A DNA stretch of 64,000 bases from Setomelanomma holmii (taxonomy: Eukaryota > Ascomycota > Dothideomycetes > Pleosporales > Phaeosphaeriaceae): the NCBI GenBank assembly GCA_010015745.1, contig ML978252.1, positions 59,313-123,312 on the forward strand, in the 5' to 3' direction. The position numbers and the translations under genes were made by a program. Numbering within the stretch: the stretch's first letter is position 1; each line of letters opens with the position of its first letter. Shown piece after piece: positions 33,081-44,672 of the stretch. Under the pieces are notes generated by a model. That model did no database searches, had not been told where the DNA came from, and was given only the letters and a program-made list of their open reading frames with translations.

Positions 33081-34255
33081 CTACAACTCATCAAACACCA
33101 ATTCCATAAGACCTACGGCACCAGCAAGCGCACCCATCTTCATTGACGAAGCACCGCCTGTAAAAGCCGAAGGAGCAGGTCCCACACCTGTTCCAGCCGG
33201 AGGTCCAGTCGGAGGTCCAGCAGGAGTAGGCACTACAGGGACCACGATCTGAGAAGTGATAGTCGTCGGCTGGCCGTTCGCATTGGTCGTGCTGATCAGA
33301 GTCGTCTTGGTAGTGACCTTGACGGTGACAGTAGTTGTACTGTCCTTTCCGGGAACGGGCACAGTCTTGGTGATGTTCGCTGGCGGAGGAGGTGGCGGAG
33401 GGTACGGGGTCCAAGTAGGAGGAGGAGGAGGAGGCTTAGTCGAGGTAACGTTGACGACGGGAGCAGGCGTAGAAGTGACCCAGATGGTGGACTTGTAGCT
33501 TGGCGTCCAGATTGGGATATAGCTTGGCGTCCAGATTGGGGTATAGCTTGGCGTCCAGGATGGCGTATAGCTTGGGGTGTAACTTGGCTTGACAGGCTTG
33601 CCGTGGCACACATCGTACTGGAATTTCTTGTACTCGTCGAGATTGGCCGGGGAGCAGGCGGCAGCGATCTTGCCCTCAATGCCCAGCTTCTGGAGCTCCT
33701 GGCAGATGCAGGCGAAGTCGGAAGGGTTGCACTTGGAGTTGGCGATGCATTCAAAGATAATGGTTTGCTGTTATCGTGTTGGAATCGTGCCGAGATAATC
33801 GAGGGTGATGAGGTTAAGCTTACTGAGCACTGGGCAAGACCCTCGATAGGGCCAATGATATCATTGGCCGGAGGTGGAGGTGGAGGAGGGGGTCCCGGAG
33901 TGTACTGTCCATTGGTCATGGTGACGAAGCTCGTCAGAGTCACCGCGGTGGTGAGGATAGTGGTAGTGAGGGTAGTGGTAGTGAGGATAGTGGTAGTGAG
34001 GATAGTGGTAGTGAGGGTAGTGGTAATGAGGATAGTGGTAGCGAGGATAGTGGTAGTGAGGATAGTGGTAGTGAGGATAGTGGTAGTGAGGGAAGGCATG
34101 ACTGATGATTCGACTGGATAGACGGGATAATCAGGGTATGGAAGAGGGGTGTACGGGAGAGGCTGATACGGTTCATGAGTTGGCGTTTCGACCGGTCCGT
34201 ATGGTGGATAGGCAGCGAGTGGAAGAGCTGATGTCAAGTAATCACGAATCTGCAT
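33081..34255 (-). CDS. CFEM-like cell-surface protein with Thr/Pro-rich repeats
   Basis: Exons 34255-33824 and 33767-33081 join in phase across a GTAAGC/CAG intron to 372 residues. Order: short N-terminal hydrophobic stretch (a weak signal peptide), proline-rich segment, about ten five-residue repeats of the LTTTI type, a poly-Pro run, a CFEM-like domain (Cys 143, 151, 157, 164, 166, 182, 198), eight-residue repeats (SYTPIWTP type), a second Pro/Thr region and a hydrophobic C-terminus that could be a GPI signal. CFEM domains normally have eight cysteines; only seven are seen, so it is an atypical member. Such proteins sit in the fungal wall or membrane and some bind heme; no role can be assigned here. 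The signal peptide may lie in an unseen upstream exon. Confidence 0.75.
33494..33592 (-). repeat. 24-base coding repeat
   Basis: About four imperfect copies of a unit containing AGCTTGGCGTCCAGATTGGG encode Ser-Tyr-Thr-Pro / Trp-Thr-Pro motifs in the CFEM-like protein. Confidence 0.75.
33950..34093 (-). repeat. 15-base coding minisatellite
   Basis: About ten imperfect copies of GAGGATAGTGGTAGT (plus-strand form) encode the LTTTI pentads of the CFEM-like protein. Copies differ by single bases, so the tract is imperfect but in frame. Confidence 0.88.
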
Positions 34256-34795
34256 CTCGAATGTCTGACCTTATTAAAGACTTGAACGGATGAATTCCTG
34301 TGTGAATACAAGAGTAAAGACCATGGCTGCGTTCGGTGGACGCATCTTATACCACATCATCTAGTGACCGTTTGCAAGCATTCGGACCTACTGGTCAAAG
34401 ATTTGACGGTAGCATGGGAGTAAAACAAACATGTGATGTTTCCGGGGAGTGTCTTTGTTCATGGCCATGATGTTGCGTGGTGGTGATGGTCGAATCTTCG
34501 CTTCCGCATTGGGTCGAGATGTGTGGAATGTAACCGTTACCAACTAAACGACGTCCAATTGCGGCTGCCGAGCGCCGATTTTCAGAATAGGCAACACATG
34601 CGCTCTCCTATGACGTTCTCGAAGCCACAATATGGGGCGGGTGGGAGGCTCAACAGCGCAACCGGTGTTGTACTTGTGGCGCATTGCGACTGTCTTCAAA
34701 TGCGCCTAAGGCCCCTCTAAGGACGACCAATCAAAGCTATACTTCCACAAAAGTACCGCACCAAGATCGAAGAAGATAGTAGTAAGACTCTGCAG
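34256..34795. other. Intergenic, no gene seen
   Basis: Upstream of the CFEM-like gene. A short frame with hydrophobic start near 34310 was not convincing. Confidence 0.4.
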
Positions 34796-35080
34796 TCACT
34801 TTGCTCCAGCCTTGTCGAGCCACTGAACGATGCGCGTGATGCCCCTGAGCTCGTAGTAGCATTCGTAATGTTCTTTCGCGTATCTAATGGCACGTGAGCG
34901 ATCATATTTTGCATCTTCGTGCGGATCTGGTTGGTTAGCAAGAAGCTTCTCGTAGTATGGATTCAGATTCTCGCGCTTGCGCCTTGGGAACTTGGCCATG
35001 TATTCCCAGTACCGATGCGCAAGCACATACGGGTCTTCTCGAAGGGCCAGCCTGTCCATCGTTGATCTGAGGGGTCTCAT
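34796..35080 (-). CDS. Small hypothetical protein
   Basis: An ATG-initiated frame of 94 residues, rich in Arg, Lys, Tyr and Glu (HRYWEYMAKFPRRKRENLNP, AIRYAKEHYECYYELRGI). Charged, probably helical, no membrane segment and no domain I recognise. Its amino-acid balance looks more protein-like than neighbouring random frames, but an unspliced fragment or chance frame is possible. Confidence 0.35.
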   Translation of the reverse strand: MRPLRSTMDRLALREDPYVLAHRYWEYMAKFPRRKRENLNPYYEKLLANQPDPHEDAKYDRSRAIRYAKEHYECYYELRGITRIVQWLDKAGAK

Positions 35081-35919
35081 GAGAGCGCAGATCTTCGAAA
35101 TTGAGAGAGACGTGGTTGAGAGGTGGAGCTGAACAAAGGTTTTGACATAGCATTGTGGTGGTCAATGTGGCAATGAGCCAATATGTCCCAGCTTAACAAC
35201 ATGCTTCAAAGACAAACCACCATACAATGTTTCGTCGACTCGTCCAGAACAGCCCACACTTACTACAATCAGCTTTCTTGCCGGCGAATGATGCATACTG
35301 GCGACAAGTCTGTGAGCGGTCGGAGGAGACTCTCTACCCCCACTGCCGAGACTGGTTCGACAGCCTTATCAGCATCTTAGGTCTTCCTATAGCTGAGGCG
35401 GCCTTTCTATTGGGAGGCTTCTAGGGTCACTGAGTATGACAGGACCGCGACATCGGGCTTTGCGATCCTGCCAAATGTCCTCTGGAATCCTTTCAATTTG
35501 CTTTCGCCGTAGAACAGAGATGTAACGTCGATCCTCAATCGACTAGACCAGGCGCAAATTTGAGGAGCTCCAACTCTTGTCACTTGTATGGAAGGCCAGA
35601 AGGGGATCGACTGGAATGTGATGTCGGCGTCATATCCGATAGACTGACCTTATGGAAATTGGTTGGAGGAGTTCGTGACCTTGACGGCTACGCGGTCGGC
35701 AAAATCCCGTAGCGGCAGGGTTTGCCGTCCATGTACACCTGAACAGTGTGCAGACTGTACGGTGGTTGAGTTCGAGCTGGTGTCGTCAGGCTTCTGTCGT
35801 CAGACCCTGGTCCGCTCAATGCACGCTAGAGTGCACCTGCTCTAGCGTCGCACTAGCGTTCTGTCGAAAATGAGTTTTTGAAGCTTTGCGAACTTTCCAC
35901 CTGACGCTGCAGGTTCATC
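35081..35919. other. Intergenic, upstream of the L7 gene
   Basis: Promoter side of the ribosomal protein gene; no other gene seen. Confidence 0.45.
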
Positions 35920-36976
35920 ATGTCGTCCAAGTAAGTTGACGCGCGCCACTCAGCGCGCCATATCTGTCTCAGCGACTCAATTACTGACTACATGTAGAGG
36001 TGTGCCAACGCAGAACGACATCCTCGTCCCCGAGACGCTGCTCAAGAAGCGGAAGTCACAAGAGAAGGCCCGCGAGGAACGCGCCCTTGCGACCAAGGAG
36101 AAGCGAGGTACGACCCTCCCTACGTGCCATGTTCGAATCGAGAAGGGCGATTGTGATGATTATAACTACCACACTATCGGCTAGACTACGGTCAATGTTG
36201 TCGAATTGTTAACCATCTTTCGGGAATGATACAATCGCCCTTCTTGATCCACTTGGCATGCCATGTACTCCAGGAACCATGCTGACTGTGGGCAGAAAAG
36301 AGTAAGAAGAAGCGCGAAGTCATCTTCACAAGGGCCGAGAAGTATGTGAAAGAGTACCGCGACACCGAGAGGGAGAGGATACGGCTGTCACGCGAAGCCA
36401 AGAAGAATGACAGCTTCTACGTACCTGGCGAGCCCAAGCTTGCATTCGTCGTCCGCATAAAGGGTATCAACAAGATCGATCCTAAGAAGCGCAAGACATT
36501 GCAACTCCTGCGCCTTCTACAGATCAACAATGGCGTCTTCATCAGGCTTACTAAGGCCACTTTGGAAATGCTGAAGAGTAAGTTTGCATGACTCACACTA
36601 CCTGAATCCATGCTAAATCGTAAACTCAGTCGTCGAGCCCTTTGTCGCCTATGGCTATCCCAATCAAAAGTCCGTCCGCGAACTCATTTACAAGCGTGGT
36701 TATGGCAAGGTTGACAAGCAGCGCCTGCCGCTGACGGACAACGAAATCATTGAGGAGAACCTCGGAAAGTACGGCATGATCTGTATGGAAGATCTCATCC
36801 ACGAGATCTACACTGTCGGCCCCAACTTCAAGCAAGCCTCCAACTTCCTCTGGCCGTTCAAGCTGAACAGCCCAACTGGCGGTTTCCACAAGCGCAAATT
36901 CAAGCACTTTATCGAGGGTGGCGACCTGGGCAACAGAGAGGACAAGATCAACGAACTCATCAAGCAGATGAATTAA
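35920..36976 (+). CDS. RPL7: 60S ribosomal protein L7 (uL30)
   Basis: Exons 35920-35930, 35998-36107, 36296-36577 and 36630-36976 encode 249 residues. Motifs: GVPTQNDILVPETLLKKRKS, REERALATKEKR, EPKLAFVVRIKGINKIDPK, TLQLLRLLQINNGVFIRLTK, EPFVAYGYPNQKSVRELIYK, IICMEDLIHEIYTVG-like sequence, and the end GGDLGNREDKINELIKQMN. L7 is a core protein of the large ribosomal subunit. The first coding exon is only 11 bases, as in many fungal ribosomal protein genes. The second intron (36108-36295) is much longer than the others and carries a snoRNA. Confidence 0.96.
36146..36239 (+). ncRNA. Intronic C/D box snoRNA, snR39/snR59-like
   Basis: Inside L7 intron 2. Box C GTGATGA (36153-36159) lies directly inside a perfect 12-base terminal stem (36141-36152 with 36233-36244). 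A box D-like ATGA at 36226-36229 precedes the closing strand; it deviates from the standard CTGA. Just before it, ACCATCTTTCGGG (36213-36224 and next base) is complementary to CCCGAAAGATGGT, a conserved stretch of 25S/28S rRNA as I remember it. In yeast the L7 genes host snR39 and snR59, which direct 2'-O-methylation in that rRNA region (around A807), so host gene, boxes, stem and guide agree. The exact methylated base depends on the true box D. Confidence 0.8.
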
Positions 36977-39708
36977 GCGAGATCAACTCGGTTTCATGGC
37001 ATGGACATGGTGCGTGGACTTGTATCCGCTGCACATTCTGCAATTGAGCATTTGCATAAGCGGCCGGCGTTTTGGGCGGGTTCGAGGACAGAGGACTATT
37101 AACGAGTCCACGTGCAGACGCATGATTTATTGAATGAGGCCAAAAGTCTTAGAGGCGTTGGGGGGATAATCATGTGATACCGAGACACATTTCATGGATA
37201 GATAGCACCTGCAATTTGTATGAGGGCCTTTCCTTTGTATATGACACGAAGATGTTGCGCGAAGCTGCGCCCAAGTATACAGTACCAATATGCCACACTG
37301 AGCGCGCGGCACATGGTGCAATTTCTTAGGCAGTTCTTTGTCGATGCGTCATCACAACCATGGTAGCCTGTTGTAGTGGATCAGACCTGCGTAGCGTGTA
37401 ACTTTGGAAACACGAGAATCATTGTTCAGCAATCCTGTTGCCTGCGCGAAGATCTCAATGGAATCATAGCCGATGGATGGCTATGTCTGACGAGAAAATG
37501 GGCTTGGCGGGTGTGGGAGCAATTTGTTAGGCACGGTAGGTCAGCAGGCAAGTTGCCGGCAGGAGGTACGGACAGACGTGATTTTCCCCATGCAGATTCT
37601 AATTTTTCTTTCCGAGTGGGCGCCGATTACGAAGACTGAGCGGCCGAGAACTGGACTCGCCACTCCATGAATGACGCTCGCCGCCTGCATCCCACACCAG
37701 ATGCACGAGCAAGCAGTCAGTGGGCGTCATACACGCCAGCATTTTTGCTCCTGATGCAGCGGGTCTCGCCGCTGGCTCAGCTTGGTGTTCCGATGGGCAA
37801 ACACGATGCTGATCTCAAGGGCATCTCACCCCTCACCCGGCACGATGCACGTTGACCGCCAGTACCTTGGCCAGGTGCCGTGGATCCATCGTGTCATCCC
37901 GACATCCTCAACGCCGCGGCTAGACTGTGTGGTATCTGCCGGGCAGCAACGGAGTGCAGCTGCTCATGTGCGCGCATAGGAAGTTCTCCACACAGGCGAA
38001 GCGAGAGCCCGGCTCATCGCTTGCGCCAGCAGAGGGCATCACAGTATTGAAAAGCAAGTGGTACGCAGGGGACGCATCTCTGCTGGCGCTGGGCGGCGTT
38101 GTTGCAATCTGAGTGTCGTCTACACGGTCCGCTTCTATATTTGCTCGAGCTGGCCGGCGCAATGTCACGGTGACTCGGAGCAGATGACAGACAGTCTTTG
38201 CTCGAGGCCTGAAGGCGGAGCAGTGCTGTAAGCAACGCAGCTACTGCTGCATGCACGGCACAGCGCTGGGAACAGGATAGCACGGAAGCTGGAGGGCAGG
38301 CGAGACGAACCCACCATCGACGTGGCTCGCTCTGAGGGAAGGTTGGAGGGCGTCCCTGGAGGCGTTCATTGGCCGTGGTGCGGGCCTTGTGCATTAGGGG
38401 AACTGCAGAGGGTGCAACAAATTTGTGCCTGGCGCTCCCAAGCATAGCGCGTGTCATGGAGCTGACTGGCTGGTGCCGCGCTCTGCGGGCTTGGGTGCGA
38501 ATAATGAAGGCCCAGGCCGAGTTAGGGAGCGTCGCGCTGGTTGCACGCCTGGTGAGTGGGTAGGCAGGCCCCTAATGAACGAATATTACGCAGGCGCGCG
38601 AAGGAAGGGACGGGCTTGCAACAGTCTTCGCTTCGCTGCGAAGAGCGCGCACCAAACCGCCGGCCGACTCCAGCCTGTGCAGATTCCATCCCCATCCGCC
38701 TCCCTCTCTTCAACCTTCCACCTCACCTCACCGTCCTCGCTCTCTCTCCCTCCCGACACTTGTCGAAACGTGCAGGCGTTGCTCTCGGCGACTCCTCGCT
38801 GGTCCTCAGCCTCTCGTCTCCCGTGCAGGATTCACTTCCCAAGTCCACGCACGCTCGGGCACCGCTCCACGGACTCACGGCTCCTCTTCGCAGCACGCTG
38901 TACAGCCTCTCTTACCCTGCGCTGGTAGCTTTCGCCGCCGCTGAACTGGGCTTCGCAAACGCACTAGGCAGTGTTGCGACCTTCTTGTAGTGGCTCGTCC
39001 CGATCCCCCGAGACCCCTGATTCGCCTGCTGTTAGGCTCGACAGATCTCTTACCTGGAGACCTTCGAGTGCGGTTCACCACCACCTCCACCTCGCTCCAT
39101 CATCTGCGGTTCCATCTTTCGGCTCGAGTTTGAGCGTGCTCTGCATCTGGCTTCCGGTTTCGAGCGTAGTTTCGAGCGTGTGTTTTCCTTTTGGCCTGCT
39201 TATACGTTGCGACTTCCTACCGGAGCACTGCACCTCCGTCTTCTCAACACACGCACGGCACCACCCGTCGCATCACAGGCGATCTATTCATTTAGGACTC
39301 GCCGCACACGCACGCGTCGGCCGTTTCAAACATCACGACGCACACACCGTGTCGTGTGTACCGCGCCAGCTGGTCCGCCGACTTACCACCGCCTTTCACA
39401 GTCGCATTGTCTAAGCGAGACATATTCTCACGACCTCTTGACGCTTCGCCCGCTTGTCTCGAAAAAATAAACATCGTCAAGCGACAGCTTCTTTGTGCAT
39501 GACTGCAGTGTATTAGAACGTCGACCAACACGCCAAGAACACTCGCTCACCACCCAGCGGCCTGAACGAAGAGACTGTACGTCACGATCAACAGCGCCCC
39601 AGGCCTAAGCCATCACCGCGCAGTGTGCTTGCTGCTCTTCGAGTGCGTCGCTAATATCTCACAGGCCTCCCGCCGTCTCTCGTTCCTGTGCGACAGCTCT
39701 CCACCATA
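36977..39708. other. Long intergenic region with pyrimidine-rich leader
   Basis: 2.7 kb without a supported gene. From about 38690 the plus strand becomes rich in CT tracts (CTCTCTCTCCCTCCCGACAC near 38739), as is common near fungal transcription starts, suggesting a long 5' leader for the cyclin gene that follows. Confidence 0.45.
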
Positions 39709-41106
39709 ATGCCGTCCTTCTATCCTCGTCACCTGCCGCGGCAGTTGTTGACGCCCCCCGAGTTTGTCCCAAGCTACCACTCTGGTTGTGGAAGCGTACA
39801 GTACCAGCAGCAGAACACCTACTCGGGTCAACCGACGATCCGACAGCAAGACGATGGGTACGACTTCGCAGACCGCTACGGCCAGCTTGCGCTTGCGAAT
39901 GCAATGCCGCCTATGTACCCACAGGCCGGCACATACCTTAGCAACGCGCCGCCCAGCCTCCCGCCACCGAGCTCATTCTACGAGCCTGCCGCTGCTACTG
40001 TCCTCCCACCGTTGCGCATGCAGCCAGGTCATTCCATGGCCGACGCAGCGCTTCAACAGCATCAGCGCGCCCACGAATACAGTGAACGCGCACAGGCGCC
40101 GGTCAAAGAGGAGAAGCCTGTCGGTGGAGTTTCTGCTAAGCTGGATTACGACATGGATGTCATGACCGAATTCGTGTGCGAGACCGCGTTACGGCTCATC
40201 ACTCCAGGACGCATGATGCCCTCGTCCTTCCGCAAGTGGGTGCACCAGGTCCTGTGCGCGACACGGCTACCCTCCGCCACCATTCTGCTAGGCATGTTCT
40301 ATCTCAACGAGAGGATGCCGATGCTTTACGCAGAGCCAAAGACCGACACCCACCTGTTCCGTCTGCTCACCATCGCCCTCGTGCTTGGTAGCAAGTTCTT
40401 GGACGACAACACCTTCATCAACAGGTCGTGGTCCGAAGTCAGCGGCATTAACGTTAGCGAGCTCAACCGACTGGAGATGGAGTGGCTGAACGCCATTGAC
40501 TACAAGCTTCACCGTGACCCGCTGGAGCACCAAGGCTGGAAGTACTGGTCAGAGCAGTGGCAGGAGTTCCAGGACCGCACCGCTGCTCGCGCAGGCCGGA
40601 GCAACAAGCTCAGCCCCATTGACACCTCCGTACACCGACGGTCCCTCAACCCAAATAAGCCGCTCCCGCCACTGCCCATGCAACAGGCGTACAACCCTCC
40701 GCCATATGACTACACCCCAAAGTCGGCACAGCCATCGCAGTCATCGTACAACCTCCCAAGCTACTCGCAGTACGACCCCTGGAGGTCTGCAAACGAGCAT
40801 TCTCCTGCGTCTGCGCCTACCACCGGACCCACAACTCCGGAGTACTATGGCACTGCGGGAACTTGGGGTCCGGTTGAAGGTTACTCGCGTCGCACCATGT
40901 TCGGGTTCCCTCCCCTGTCTCAGGCCACCGCCCAGCCCCCCCCGCAGCAGCAGCCTGCCAACTATGGCCCGCCTGCGTACGCCAACCAGTACAGGACGTC
41001 AGCGTGGAACCAACATGGCCACAACTGTGGCTGCGGCTACTGCGCACAGCGTCACCTACCTTACTTCATGGCTCAAGGCTATGGACCTCAAGCAGTTGCA
41101 GTCTAA
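39709..41106 (+). CDS. Pho80/Clg1-type cyclin
   Basis: Single exon of 465 residues from ATG at 39709 (CACCATAATG context). Residues 1 to about 150 are Gln/Pro/Tyr-rich. The cyclin box follows: MTEFVCETALRLITPG, FRKWVHQVLCATRLPSATIL, LGMFYLNERM, TDTHLFRLLTIALVLGSKFL, DDNTFINRSWSEVSGINVSE, LNRLEMEWLNAIDYKLHRDP. Alternating LPPLPMQQ and Tyr/Pro/Ser-rich sequence forms the C-terminal 200 residues, ending with a short Cys/His-rich stretch (HGHNCGCGYCAQRH). The cyclin box is of the Pho80 type that partners Pho85-like kinases; yeast Clg1 has a similar Gln/Pro-rich layout. Which kinase it binds is inferred. Confidence 0.85.
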   Translation: MPSFYPRHLPRQLLTPPEFVPSYHSGCGSVQYQQQNTYSGQPTIRQQDDGYDFADRYGQLALANAMPPMYPQAGTYLSNAPPSLPPPSSFYEPAAATVLPPLRMQPGHSMADAALQQHQRAHEYSERAQAPVKEEKPVGGVSAKLDYDMDVMTEFVCETALRLITPGRMMPSSFRKWVHQVLCATRLPSATILLGMFYLNERMPMLYAEPKTDTHLFRLLTIALVLGSKFLDDNTFINRSWSEVSGINVSELNRLEMEWLNAIDYKLHRDPLEHQGWKYWSEQWQEFQDRTAARAGRSNKLSPIDTSVHRRSLNPNKPLPPLPMQQAYNPPPYDYTPKSAQPSQSSYNLPSYSQYDPWRSANEHSPASAPTTGPTTPEYYGTAGTWGPVEGYSRRTMFGFPPLSQATAQPPPQQQPANYGPPAYANQYRTSAWNQHGHNCGCGYCAQRHLPYFMAQGYGPQAVAV

Positions 41107-42909
41107 TCACCTGACCCTGTCTTCATCGGGGACATCAGGTCCTCGCTTTCACCACTACATATTCGACTTTCGATCTCCAGTTTAGCGCTTCATCTGTCAA
41201 AAAGTTATTGTTCATTTCTGCCAGGTATTCGGGTTCCTGTAACGGCATTTCACCTAGACCCACGTCGGTCACTGGATACACCTTGGCCTCCTCTTCGCTT
41301 CGAGTCAAGCCTTAAACCAATTCGACCTGGCACCTCCTTCCTTAGGCCGCAAGGTCTATTCTTTCCGCTATTTGCACGCATATCGGCGCCACTCCGGATC
41401 TCACGAAAAACGCATAAGGCTTGCGATCATCTTGCATGATAGATTTCGACCCTACTTCGGGTTCATGTTCATTTGTTATTCTCGGCACCGTGTTAGACAC
41501 TGGGTTGTTATGGTTCTCTCGGTGCACGTACAGCGAAATTGGGCTCTTGGCGTTCTGTCTTTGACCAAAGTGTCACAAAGCAATGTCTTTTTGTGCTGTG
41601 CGCTCGCATACAACGCCTCGAGTGTTTGTTTTGTGTGGGCCTCCAGCTTCACGATTATTTCCTTGTCTACGCATCAGCTCAAGATTGGCTTGGAGGCTTC
41701 CCTTTTGCACCGGTAATGTTCTTTCTTTGGAGCTGGTCTCGACACGCTGAGTCACTCCCGGATCCTTGTTGGTCCGTCGCCGTCGATGTTATACGCTATC
41801 CTTGTGGTGGCCCCTCGAGAAATCCAGCCGACGCGACCGACATACGATCCATTATTTACGTCTTTCCGATCACGACTTGATAACCCTCCTCCCCTTACGT
41901 TCCGCGAAATAGTCGGTTGTAATTAGTGGCATCAGATCGATGGGCGTACCCTTCTATTCCCCCTTTCGCGCGGCGAAAAATACCTTTTTCCTTTCACGTT
42001 CAATACCACATGGCATTGTTTGGGACAATAGGGTAGAAAGAGTCGTTCACTGTATTCCTGCAAAAACGCAGAGGTCACATTAGTAACAACAACAAAATAC
42101 GAAAAACACATTGGAAAGCGGCACAGCCGCGTGGGAAACCTCAACATCTATGTTGTCTCAATGCAACCAGTGATGTGTATGCCTATCGCCCAACGAAGAA
42201 TGTTGTCCTTGCGTGAACTTGCGACAACTGACATTCGCAACTGCGGGCTCTGGCATGACTGCAGAGCTGTCCGAGCTGAAGGATCTGAACGTGTGCGAGT
42301 GCAGGAGGTATTTGAATCGAATCGCGATGCCAGGGTTTGTGCAACGCGATCATTGGCTGAGTTCCAGCAGGATGCACACAAGTGCTGATTTCTCAGCGTG
42401 CGCGCAGACATGAATCACTTCATCATCCCTTCTGCTTCCTTCAATTCTAATGCACTTGAATGATCAGAATCTAAATGTCAAATTGGTCTATCGAAGACGC
42501 GCAAGGCACGAAAAGAGAAGGAGCAGCAGCAGACGTCCAATGGAGCCAAGATGCCAACCTCCGTGACTGCTTTTAATTCGTCCGCACGATCAGAATCTCA
42601 ACGGAGCAAGCGATGCGCACAGGCCCACGACATTTCTCATGCATCCATTTTCCACGGAACCCATGTCGGACACAAAGACATGCCGCTTCCGGCCCTTCCT
42701 CAGTGGAAAGCTAGCGAGCAGCCAATAGCGAGCATGTCTGGTGCGACTCAACAAGACTACGTCAACGATAACTCCGTCTGGAACGGCTTTTGGCCGGACG
42801 CACTGCTGCTGTCACAACGGACGCGGATTCTGCGGGTTCTCTGTGGCTCCAGGCTCCGATACTTGTAGACGCATGGGCGGCGTGATTTGCGCGTGTATAT
42901 ACGGCTTCG
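41107..42909. other. Intergenic region
   Basis: 3' flank of the cyclin gene (CT-rich at first) and promoter of the NAPE-PLD-like gene. No gene or RNA recognised. Confidence 0.45.
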
Positions 42910-44441
42910 ATGTCCTCGCGTGCTGGGTTGAGGTTCTTTATTAGAGCTTTGAGGAGGAGACAGACTTTGAACTTACCGATCGCTGGCGGGAAGAATAATT
43001 CGACGTTCTGGCAAACACCACAATTCAGCAATACGGTTAAGATGAGTTCGATTGGTGGTGCGGGTATTGGTGCGGGATTGTACGCGGCGGTGTCGAATCC
43101 GTCGCAGATTGCTGCGGAGCCTGAGGATGCGAAGGATAAAAGGCATCATTTGAAGAATGGCAAGGGCTTTACGAATCCATGGGAAAGCTATCAGGAATTG
43201 ACGTTCTGGGGTTTCGCCAAGGCATCATTATGGTATGTTCTCATCCTCTACATACGCCCTGATCCAAAGAGACAATGGTAGAGCTGATGATATCTCCCAG
43301 GCGCAGAGTCACAGGCCAAGCAAAACGTCCAGACACTACACCTCCTACCGTCCCCGTTCGAGCACCAACTTTCCTACCGTCCCGGGAAACTCCCAAACTC
43401 CGCGCTACATGGCTCGGTCACGCATGCTACTACATCGAGTTCCCAGGCGGTCTGCGCGTGCTCTTCGACCCTGTCTTCGAAGACTGCTGCGCGCCCATCA
43501 ACCTCAAGAATTTGAAGCGCTACACGCCTCCGCCATGCGAGATCGAAGATTTGCCTATCGTGGATGTAGTTGTTATAAGTCATTCGCACTACGACCACTT
43601 GAGCTATCCGACAGTCCTCAGGATACAAAAGAAGTTCCCTGAGGCGCACTTTTTCGCACCGCTAGGGAATAAGAAGTGGTTTGAGAAATGCGGTGTCAAG
43701 AAGGTTACCGAGCTAGATTGGTGGGAGACAAGGGATGTAAGGTTGGAGAAGACTGTTGGTGCGGAAAAGGACCGCTCAGTCTCAGTATCAGCTTCAGAGG
43801 CAGAAGACATCCGCGATGAGAAGGGCAGCATAGTCGCGACCATCGGCGCATTACCATGTCAACACGTCAGCGCGCGCACACCATTTGACAAGAACAAAAC
43901 CCTCTGGGCAAGCTGGAGTGTCGAAAGCGGCGGAAGCAAAGTCTACTTCGCTGGGTAAGCCCATCTCCCCCATCTGCCCCATCTTCCCCGTCCCCAATCC
44001 CCAGTTTTAGTACCATATACTAATTTACGCAGTGACACCGGCTACCGATACGTCCCCTACCTCGACCCCTCCATCGACGACTACTCCCCCGCCTACGCCC
44101 ACCTCCCTTCTTGCCCCGCCTTTTCACAAATCGGCTTACACCGCGGGCCCTTTGATCTCGGGCTCATCCCCATCGGCGCGTACGAGCCGCGCTACATGTT
44201 CAGCGGGATGCACGCGGACCCAAGAGACGCAGCGAATATCTTCGTAGATACGAGGTGTAAAAAGGCGTTGGGGATGCATTGGGGTACTTGGGTCCTGACG
44301 GAGGAGGATGTGTTGGAGCCCCCGAGGAAGTTGGAGGAGGCGTTGGTGTGGAAGGGCGTAGGGGAGGGCAGGTTTGGGGTGTGTGATATTGGGGAGAGTA
44401 GGGAGTTTGATAGTGGTTCGCGACATGAGAGCATGAATTGA
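42910..44441 (+). CDS. NAPE-PLD-like metallo-beta-lactamase-fold hydrolase
   Basis: Exons 42910-43232, 43301-43954 and 44033-44441 give 461 residues. The zinc-binding motif SHSHYDHLSYPTV, the upstream ATWLGHACYYIEFPGGLRVLFDP strand, the LPCQHVSARTPFD and KVYFAGDTGYRYVPYL blocks and PIGAYEPRYMFSGMHADPRDA are those of N-acyl-phosphatidylethanolamine-hydrolysing phospholipase D. In animals this enzyme releases N-acylethanolamines from membrane phospholipid; the fungal substrate is not established here. The N-terminal 45 residues are basic and amphipathic (RAGLRFFIRALRRRQ), suggesting a mitochondrial or membrane-targeting leader; a second in-frame Met at residue 45 is possible. The splice within the conserved AGDTGY motif confirms exon 3. 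Confidence 0.88.
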
Positions 44442-44672
44442 GCGAGTACGGAGAGATACCCATATAGAATGACCTGGCCAACTATCTGGCAAGTCGTACT
44501 GCTCTTGACTGTTCAATGAATTGTTTGGGTCTACTTTGATATAAAGTAATCGTGTTCTTCCAGTGTAAGCGACTTTGGACTTCTACTCATTGAACGTTTG
44601 TTTAACGGAACATTCTGTGTGTCACAAGAACCTAACTTGACGCATCATCAAAACATCTTCGAACAATTCGAG

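Noticed and set aside
33950..34093. CRISPR-like regular repeat
   Set aside because: Units are contiguous 15-mers without spacers and encode a peptide repeat in a eukaryotic gene.
33603..34121. 172-codon plus-strand frame rich in Val and Arg
   Set aside because: Antisense of the CFEM-like gene and its 15-base repeat; the Val-rich run is a by-product of the repeat.
36282..36285. CTGA as box D of the intronic snoRNA
   Set aside because: It lies outside the perfect 12-base closing stem and more likely forms the intron branch site GCTGACTG.
38425..38990. Overlapping plus-strand frames of 144-167 codons
   Set aside because: Pyrimidine-rich DNA yields Ser/Pro/Leu-rich frames without domains; more likely leader DNA of the cyclin gene.
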